Shown in pieces: positions 57,244 to 64,000 of a DNA stretch of 64,000 nucleotides. The position numbers and the translations under genes are program-made. This DNA is from Allomyces macrogynus ATCC 38327 (taxonomy: Eukaryota > Blastocladiomycota > Blastocladiomycetes > Blastocladiales > Blastocladiaceae). The notes under the pieces are model-generated. The model was given only the letters and a program-made list of their open reading frames with translations, searched no databases and was not told the DNA's origin. Within the stretch, counting starts at the first letter, position 1, and each line of letters starts with the position of its first letter. The DNA lies in the NCBI GenBank assembly GCA_000151295.1, contig GG745373.1:255928-319927 (forward strand). Reading direction: 5' to 3'.

Positions 57244-58762
57244 TTGCCAGCCGCCGCCGCCGCGCCCGTTGAATTTTATCAATGCGCACCGCAACGGCTC
57301 GTCCACGGTCCGGGCGGCACGGGCAAGTCGTTTGTGATTGGGTTCCTGGTCAGCGCGCTTCGTAGACAGGGCCAGCGCGTCGCCGTGATGGCAACGACAG
57401 GAATTGCTGCGGTTCGTATCAGAAATTTGACATTGCTCGCTCGCACGCTCTTAGTGTCTGATGCTGACGTTGTGATACTTTTTCCAGGTTTCGATTGACG
57501 GGCAGATGGTGCATCGGTGGGCCGGATTTGGCGCCCATGTCGAGCCCAAGAACACGCCCAAGGTCCCCGTTCGCAACGTTGACCTGGAGCTGACGCAGAC
57601 GCTGAACGAATTGGCCGACGAAGTGGACCTGGCTGAGCCGTCGGCGACGGCCAAATCACTTGCCGACGACGACAAGAGTGCGCTGTCTCCCGCGGCTGCC
57701 GATTCGATGCGGGACGACGATGTGCTGATTGTCGACGAGCTTTCCATGATGTCGGCCAGTTTCCTGGAAAAGCTGAACCGCATTGTGCAGGGGAAGTACG
57801 TGCAATTAATTTCACGATCCGTTTTCGTCGTTTGCGGTTGGTTGTTGCTCACTGTGCTCCATGACCACGACTAGTCGCGACTCGAAGCGCTTTTTCGGCA
57901 GAATGCAAGTCATCTTTGTCGGAGGTCCGACTCAGGCTCGCTTCTCCAACCCTGTCTTGCAGCTGTTGACTGACGCCTATCCCCCCATTTCAACTCCACC
58001 AGAATTTTTCCAGCTCCCGCCCGTCATCAAGAGACGCTCTACCTGCCGCGCGGCATCCGGCGGCAACTCCCGCCGCGCGACGTCTACGCATTCCAAGCGC
58101 CATCCTTTGCGTCGGGCCAGTTCCGCGTCGTCAATCTCGTGACCGTCTTCCGGCAAGCCGACGTGCGATTTCGGTGTTTCCTAGAGTCCGTCCGCTCACA
58201 GGTATCCGACACCGCCGACCGCGAATGGATAGCCACCGACCGCGCGATTCTCGACGAAATAGGCACCTCGAACGACGCAGTCGCGCGCGACGAGTCGCTG
58301 CTGCGCCTGTTCACGCGCAACAAGGACGTGCACGAGTACAACCGGCAGCGGCTCGTGGCGCTGCTGCACGGGCCCGCGAAATTGTCGCTCGCGACGCTCA
58401 CGCTCAAGGTCGGTGCCGCCGTCATGTGCGTTCGCAATGTCGACCGCGACCTCGTGAATGGGATGCGCGGATTCGTAGTCGGGTTTGATCCGGCCGGGTA
58501 CCCGATGGTCGATATCACGAGGCCGTCCGCGGGGCCGGATGGGAGCCGCACGGTGCGCCTGATCGTGCAGCCGTACACGTGGACGTGTGGCGAGTGGGTC
58601 AAGAAGAACGAGGACGAGTGTCGCGTGGACTGTACGAGAGTGGGTCGGCGGCTCCGCCGCCGCCGCCGTCTTGGCTGCACCATGGTGGACCGGCCGGGTG
58701 GGGCACGGCGACATGGACCACTTGGTGAAGTAAGGAGAACAGGAGGAGGAAGCATATTGTAG
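57244..58762 (+). pseudogene. Broken PIF1-type helicase copy
   Basis: Contains [13 protein letters not shown] (Walker A), MATTGIAAV, an intron (57419-57488) leading to VSIDGQMVHRWAGFG, VLIVDELSMMSASF (Walker B), [38 protein letters not shown] and LVNGMRGFVVGF. Defects: sequence before Walker A is not helicase-like. After FFQLPPVIK, near 58030, one base is missing, so the continuation LPRGIRRQLPPRDVYAFQ lies in another frame. The final motifs (HK.QG and VALSR) are absent, replaced by an Arg-rich frame to a stop at 58762. Similarity to the intact copy upstream (PRGI, DVYAF, LFTRNKD) shows they are related. It is best read as a decayed duplicate. Confidence 0.72.
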
Positions 58763-59389
58763 TTTTGGATTGTCATCTCATAAACATGCCGTTTTGCACG
58801 TTCTGCTGCTAGACGCGCTTGACGCGTATCCCCAACCGTGTCCCCGACGACTGCTGTCCCCGACCGCGGACGGCGCTGACAGCTGTCACGATCCGCTCGA
58901 CACGGGTCGTTCAAGGAGACTCTGGCGTCCTGGCCGGGGTGACGCGCATAGCAGGATGTTGGCCGTGTGGGCAGGGAGCACAAGAAGCGTCACAGTGTTG
59001 TGACCACGGATCGGGCCGCAGTGCCACTGCCTGCTTCGCGACTTCGCTGCGCCAGAGCGAGAGCGAGCGCGACCTCCCACACAACCCAGCAACCCCTCCA
59101 GCAACCCCTCACGCTCGACACCGCGGCCGCGACAGCCGCGACAGCCGCGACGGCACCAGAACAGCAGGCTTCACGCGCGCACGAACGCACGCGGCCTTCG
59201 TCCTCGACTCTCGCACGCAGCAGCCAGCCCGAGCGCGCTGCTTGGCCGCGTGCCACCAGTCAGTCTCGCAACGTCAAGCTGCTCCCACGCACGCATCCGT
59301 CCCGCCACCGTCAAGGTCAAGGTCACCGCCGTCACCGCAGGCGCCCCATCAAATCAAATTTGCGCGTCCCGCGGCAGGGTCGTGCCGCC
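58763..59389. other. Intergenic region upstream of the PAS gene
   Basis: 627 bases, probably promoter and leader of the PAS protein. It holds two small tandem repeats listed separately. No domain-bearing ORF. Confidence 0.45.
59086..59151. repeat. Two short tandem repeats
   Basis: A 12-bp unit CCAGCAACCCCT occurs twice head to tail (59086-59109). A 9-bp unit GACAGCCGC occurs twice plus a part copy (59131-59151). Both lie about 240-300 bases upstream of the PAS gene start. Confidence 0.8.
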
Positions 59390-61411
59390 ATGGAGGCCTC
59401 GTTCATCAGCTTCCACGACCTGTCGCCCGAGGGCCGGTACCTCTACGCGTCGCCGTCGATCACGTCGGTCAATGGGTTTGCGCCGAGCGACGTCGTCGGC
59501 ACGCCCGCCTACGACTATTTCTTCGCGTCCGAGCTCGAGGCATGCCGCGAACTGCACCGGCAGACGATTGCGTTTGAGAAAGTCGCCGTCGTCGTGCACT
59601 TGCACATGCGCACGCGCTGGGGGCAGTATATCAAGGTCGCAACAGTCTCGAATCTGTACGTGGGCGATTCTGGTCGGGCGCTGGGGCCGGCCGCCCGGGT
59701 TGTGTGGTGGCGCGTCTGAGTTGGAAGAGAGGGGGCGAGGGGCGTCGTCATCGGCAATGTCGCACCGTGTCTGACCCTGTCCACTGGGTCCCGTCTGTTT
59801 GTTTGCAGGTGCACGGATTGTATTGTGTCGTGCACGTGGCGGATCACTGACGACGAAAAGGCACGCGCGCGCGACTCGGCCAGCGAGGAGGCCTGGGTCG
59901 TCGAAGCCAACGGCCGCATCGTCAGCAAGGTATTGTCCCTTCCGCGTCCTTCCCGTCTCGAACGCGCTCCGAGAAGCATTGGACTGATCTCGGCGCGTCA
60001 TTTCCCGTCTACTCCACCGCACCACGACGGCTCACGCGCACTCGACCCGAATGCGCAGTGCTGGAACCTGCGCGACCACTACTTCTCGTCGCACCGGCGC
60101 ACCTGGGACGAGAACGTGGCCGATATCAAGCAAGTGCGCGCATGTCTGATTCTGAACCGGTTTACGGCCAAGCTCGACATTCTGTTTTGCACGGCCAATA
60201 TCGCGCGGCTGCTGCCGGGCGTGACGCCACAGGCGCTGATGCAGACGTCGCTGATCGACCTGGTCCACCCGACGTGCCGGCACAATGTGCTCGCCGAAGT
60301 CGCGCGCGTCAAGCGCACCGAGGGCATGTGCCACGTGCGGTTCACGCTCGTCACGAACACCGAGGACGGCGAGAGCAAGGAGTTTGACATGGAAATGGTC
60401 ATGGCAGGCACGTCCGACGGCCTGATTGGGATCATGCGCGCATGCTCGGCCGCGCACGTGGTCGCGGCCAATGACCCGCCCGCGGCCGTCGGCGCGGCAG
60501 GGTCTGCATCCGCGTCGAGCCGCGCATCGACCGCGTCCACACCCATTACGCCGTCGATCGCAAGTTCCGCCAACGGCGACGCGGCTGCGCGGCAGCCGCC
60601 TGGCCTGATGCTGTTCACGAAAGCGCCCGTGTATCTCGACTTCGGCGCGCAGTGGGCGACCGAGTCGAACCCGCTGTCGCCGGCGTCCGACGACGTCGAC
60701 TCGGTGTCGGACTCGGACATGGACGATGGCGACGACGACGAGGTGGACGAGGACGACATGACATCTGTGACCACGTCGGTCGCGGGCACGTACCAAGGAA
60801 GCGACCAGGACCCGCGCTATGCCGGCGCGGCCATGGGCCGGCCGTACCTGGCTGGTGATCCGTACGCGCACGGGCACGCACATGCCCCACCGCATGGACA
60901 CGGCCACGGCCACGGCCACGTTCCACACCATGCGCTGGTACACGTGGCGTACGCAGGCGGGTACGCAGGCCACCCGCCGCTGCCACCACCGCAACACGTC
61001 CACGCCGCGGCCGGATACTACACGCCACCCGCGGTGTCGGCCCTCCCCATGACGTACGTGCCCGCCGCACCGCCTCCTCCTCTACCGCACAGTTCTGCGC
61101 CGCCGGGCCCTTACGGCGGGTGGGTCACAGACTCGACAACGCGCATGACGTCGCGTCCACCGGCTGTCCCGAGCCCCTCGTGGTCGACGCATGCGGCGCG
61201 CCGCGACTCGGTCGACGGCACGGCAAGAAGCCATGCGGCCGCGACTGTCGCCACGTCGGATTATGGAGATCAGGACGACGTATTTGCCGCGACGTGGACG
61301 GGATTGCCGGCAGCGCGCGGTGCGGGGCAGCCGCCGCGCGCGATGCCGCCGGATCCGGGCGCGCGGCAGCAGCAGCCGGGACCGTCGGGGTGGACGTGGT
61401 CTGGGCAGTAA
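59390..61411 (+). CDS. Two-PAS-domain protein, possible sensor
   Basis: About 579 aa. Exons: 59390-59655, 59809-59929, 60059-61411. PAS domain 1 starts at the first residue (MEASFISFHDLSPEGRYLYA, SITSVNGFAPSDVVG, RWGQYIKVATVSNL) and ends across intron 1. PAS domain 2 is near residues 145-240 (LNRFTAKLDILFCTANIARL, SLIDLVHPTCRHN, FDMEMVMAGTSDGLIGIMR). The remaining about 330 residues are acidic, then His/Gly/Pro/Tyr-rich and disordered-looking. I see no GATA zinc finger, kinase or bHLH. No GRNCRFLQ-type flavin-binding Cys motif of LOV domains is visible, so a light sensor like WC-1 is not supported. Intron 2 has no stop in frame (129 bases), so its removal is a judgement. Confidence 0.78.
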
Positions 61412-61745
61412 ATGAATTAATCGAGTCTTGTTTAGTGACCTGGGAGAAGTCGAGCCGGCCAAGTCTGGCCGTCCATTTGTGAGGGCCAGCGTCGATTGAA
61501 CGATGTTTGATGCTTGTCCGCATCTTCAGAGTTGGCGCATTCTGTTTGACAGGATTCATGCATTTCTTCTTGGATTGACGCATTTGCGACACGACGGTCA
61601 GGTCTCGGTCAAGTTTCCGTCACCCTGATCAGGAGGAGTGTTCAAGTCGAAAGAGAGCGTCAGCACCATGATGGATCTCTCCTCGCAGTCAAATCGCCGT
61701 TCGTGCCGACCACGTCTCTGATCCAAGTTGGCACCGTCGTCCGCC
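61412..61745. other. Intergenic region, 334 bases
   Basis: AT-richer spacer between the PAS gene and the F-box-like gene. No gene or repeat recognised. Confidence 0.45.
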
Positions 61746-63474
61746 ATGACGACCACCACCAACAATCCGCGCCCGCTGACGACGACTGCCAGCGGCAGCA
61801 ATTGCTCGAATCGACGACGCAACAGCACGAGCGCCAAACCACTGACCAAAGACGCAAGTGCGATTGATCCAAACACGGATCAGCGGCCGCTGTACCTGCT
61901 CGACCTGCCCGACGTTGCGCTCGACCGAATTCTCGTCCTGACCGCTCCTTCGTCCAGCATCCCAGCCGTTTGCCGTGCGCTCCGCTCGCGATGCATGGCG
62001 CTACACGTGCGCATGCACTGGATCGCTCATTGTGCGCACCGGATCGAGGCCAGGCTAGCCGCAGCCGAAGCGGCCAATAAGCTGAAAAAGTCGCGGCGTC
62101 GGTCCAGCGCGGTGGTCGCATTGGCCGGTGAGGAGAGCGGATCCATGGTCGGTGCCGAATACACGGTGGCAGGCACGGTGGGTGAGCACCGTTGGCCCGT
62201 TGCGCATGTTTTGGGCGCGATGGTGTGCGTGGCAGTGGCACGCGAAAAGGGGTCGGTAACCATGGTGGATCAGTCGCGTCTTGGGTCACCAAATGCTCCT
62301 GGCGTTGCCGAAAAGCAAATTGGAGGGGGCAATGTCGGAACGTGCCCCGTGGATCCTCTGCTCTCGTGGGCGCTGGTCGACATTCTGATTGCTCGGGCAG
62401 CACACGACCTGAAGTTGCACCTCAAGGACCGCAAATTGCAGGCGATCGATGACCGCACACCCGGCGAATGGGTCGAGTTGTACGAGGACGGGCCCGCCAT
62501 CGTTTGTCCACCCATCCATCCGTGGTGCGTGCCGCTACGGCGCGGCCCGAATGCCCTCCGTTCTCCACCTGCTCGTGTTTTCGATTCTCGCACGCCAAGG
62601 TGATTTGTTGGACTGGACTCTTGACCGATGCGACCACTGGATGCCTCGCACGATTCTGGCCAAGTTCCTTGCTCTTGCTCCCGACGATCCGACCCGCACC
62701 GACGCGCCGTGCACGTCGTTCCTGGACCTGCCAGTCCACCCAAAAGACGTCTACGATTTCCCGCTCCTCTCCGGCACCAACTGGCACGTCCTGGCCGTCC
62801 ATCTCGTCGCGCAAGCCGCGCACTTGACCATCAACCGCGTCCTGGCGCTGATCGCCGCCGTCGACTTCAACACCGACGCGCTCACGCGCCTCGAAGCGCG
62901 CGAAATCCTTCGCGGCACGTCGGCTCCACTCGCCCCATTTATTACGGCGCTACCTGAACCCCTCCCGCAGCGCGACACGTGCATGGACCCCTGGACGTGG
63001 CTCGCATCGCCGCAAGCGCGCGACGCGCACCACGCCGGCACTCTTCTCGCGTGGCTCGCCGATCGCGGGTACGCCGTGCACGACAAGACCGTTCGCGTCG
63101 CGCGCCAGGTACGCCGGTTCCGCGACCCGCGGCTCGTGCGTGCCGCGTTCCGCTGGTTCGATTGGGAGAGGTTGGTTGTCAAGGGGGACCGCGCGGTCGG
63201 GAAGCGGTGGATGCTGGCGACGGCCGATTTGGCGGACGAGGTGCGGCCCGCGGCGTGGGCGAAGGACGGGGATATGGAGATGGTCGTGTGGCTCGTGCGG
63301 AGTCGGGTGGTGTCGCTCAAGGATGAGGGCGAGGTGAAGCGCATGGTCGAGGCGGCGGCGAGGAATGGGCATGCGGAGGTTGTGCGGTACGTTGCGAGCG
63401 TAGTCGGGAGTAAGATGGCGCGGCGGGTCGACGGGTGGGGTACATTTGTCGCAGTGCTTATGCTGAAGACTTGA
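61746..63474 (+). CDS. F-box-like / ankyrin-like protein with a frame break
   Basis: Two long open frames overlap: 61746-62603 (frame of the ATG at 61746) and a downstream frame to the stop at 63474. The first part has a Ser/Thr/Asn-rich lead, then an F-box-like helix set (YLLDLPDVALDRILVLT, IPAVCRALRSRCM). The second part has repeated helices such as LLVFSILARQGDLLDWTLDRC, RDPRLVRAAFRWFDWERLVV and VEAAARNGHAEVVRYVASV. The last resembles an ankyrin repeat (AARNGH.EVV.YV). The switch of frame must lie between about 62500 and 62560. I found no good GT-AG intron of matching phase, so a single-base indel or two separate genes are the alternatives. Function unknown; F-box plus ankyrin-like repeats would suggest a substrate adaptor of SCF ubiquitin ligases. 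Confidence 0.55.
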
Positions 63475-63521
63475 GTGTGCGCTGACATTGTCCTGGTTCT
63501 CATCTACCTAGCCAGCGGAAT

Positions 63522-63795
63522 GGATCACACGCATGATGATTCTGGCAATCCTCGCATTCGAGAGCCGCAGCAATTTTCTCCACCCATCGCTCTTGACGCG
63601 GTGTCTCCACAGCTCGATGCCGTCGATGGTTGTGACGATGCGGCGGGACGCGAGTTCCTTTGGGGAAGTCTAACGACGGCTCCGACAGTGGACTCGGACA
63701 CCGAGCTGGCACGTCCCGCCCGCTCCGTGCAGAAGCGGTCTGGCAAGAATCAACGCTGGTGGAGAGGTAAGCCAAGCCGTCCCACGACGCGATAA
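63522..63795 (+). CDS. Possible short or 5'-partial hypothetical gene
   Basis: Open frame beginning ATGGATCACACGCATGATG, about 90 codons, polar and without a known domain. A good-looking donor (GTAAGC) near 63767 could lead to exons beyond the window. It may equally be 3' flank of the preceding gene. An AATAAA at 63907-63912 in an AT-rich stretch suggests a transcript end nearby. Confidence 0.25.
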
Positions 63796-64000
63796 AGCCG
63801 TCACAGCGCACCATGGCGCGTGGTCGGATTGCGAGCTCTTGCTCGTGCAGGATTGGTCGGTTTATGCATCTTTATTGTTTCTGCTCGCTCTGATTCATTT
63901 GGAAAGAATAAAAGTCTTATTTTATATTTTCCAGCACCATTTGAGCTCCAAAATGCTGTGCTGTGCAGCGAAATTGCTGCCAGCCGGGGCCTGCGCTGGC
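63796..64000. other. Right edge of window
   Basis: 205 bases, AT-rich around 63860-63935, with no supported gene. Confidence 0.4.

Noticed and set aside
53517..58762. Helitron carrying the PIF1-type helicases
   Set aside because: No Rep/HUH domain, no terminal hairpin with a CTRR-like end and no second element-type ORF were seen. Only helicase sequences are present.
59390..61411. White-collar-type blue-light receptor
   Set aside because: No LOV cysteine motif and no GATA zinc finger can be seen.

Overview
This window is nuclear DNA of a eukaryote, almost certainly a fungus. Nearly every gene is eukaryotic and intron-bearing. Several families are typical of fungi: a WOPR (Gti1/Pac2) regulator, a BZZ1-type F-BAR/C1/SH3 protein, a DOA10 ubiquitin ligase, TOM20, PEX11, SYS1 and PIF1. 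The coding DNA is very GC-rich and carries many short introns, mostly 61-95 bases. I infer an early-diverging zoosporic fungus, possibly Blastocladiomycota (Allomyces/Catenaria-like), but no rRNA or marker gene is present to prove it. I read no CRISPR array, bacterial operon, phage or intact transposon.

Layout. 0.1-4.8 kb: two tandem minus-strand DOMON-DOMON-cytochrome b561 genes. 5.6-7.7 kb: ABC1/ADCK mitochondrial kinase-like protein (minus). 8.5-10.4 kb: phosphoribosyl-pyrophosphate synthetase (plus), then tRNA-Leu(CAA) (minus). 11.6-14.9 kb: BZZ1-like protein (plus). 15.1-17.3 kb: a TOM20 receptor fused to a MYND/SET protein (minus). 17.8-19.6 kb: M28 aminopeptidase (minus). 20.1-25.0 kb: GOLPH3/VPS74 and valyl-tRNA synthetase (plus). 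26.8-28.5 kb: WOPR regulator (plus) behind about 1.8 kb of apparently non-coding DNA. 28.9-38.2 kb: tripeptidyl-peptidase II and DOA10/MARCH6 E3 ligase (minus). 38.5-43.1 kb: ER glucosidase I and SYS1 (plus). 43.3-44.0 kb: NAA30 acetyltransferase (minus). 44.2-45.9 kb: a coiled-coil/BAR-like protein (plus). 46.2-52.9 kb: PEX11, a plant/bacterial-type 2-isopropylmalate synthase and an RBM26/27-like RNA-binding protein (all minus). 53.5-58.8 kb: one complete PIF1-type helicase and two broken copies (plus). 59.4-63.5 kb: a two-PAS protein and an F-box-like protein with a frame break (plus).

Functionally this is mostly housekeeping, without obvious pathway clustering. The exception is the head-to-head pair DOA10/glucosidase I, which shares a 361-base intergenic region and joins two arms of ER protein quality control. 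The most notable observations are the TOM20-SET fusion, a strong +4 pyrimidine bias at 5' splice sites (GTNCGT instead of GTAAGT), the LeuA-type leucine-pathway enzyme, and the decaying PIF1 cluster.

Gene models were built by hand: domains were joined across GT-AG introns with matching phase. Exon edges are predictions, although most joins restore conserved family motifs and keep frame exactly. The frame breaks in TPP2 (near 29.60 kb) and in the F-box-like gene (near 62.5 kb) could be sequence errors or real lesions.
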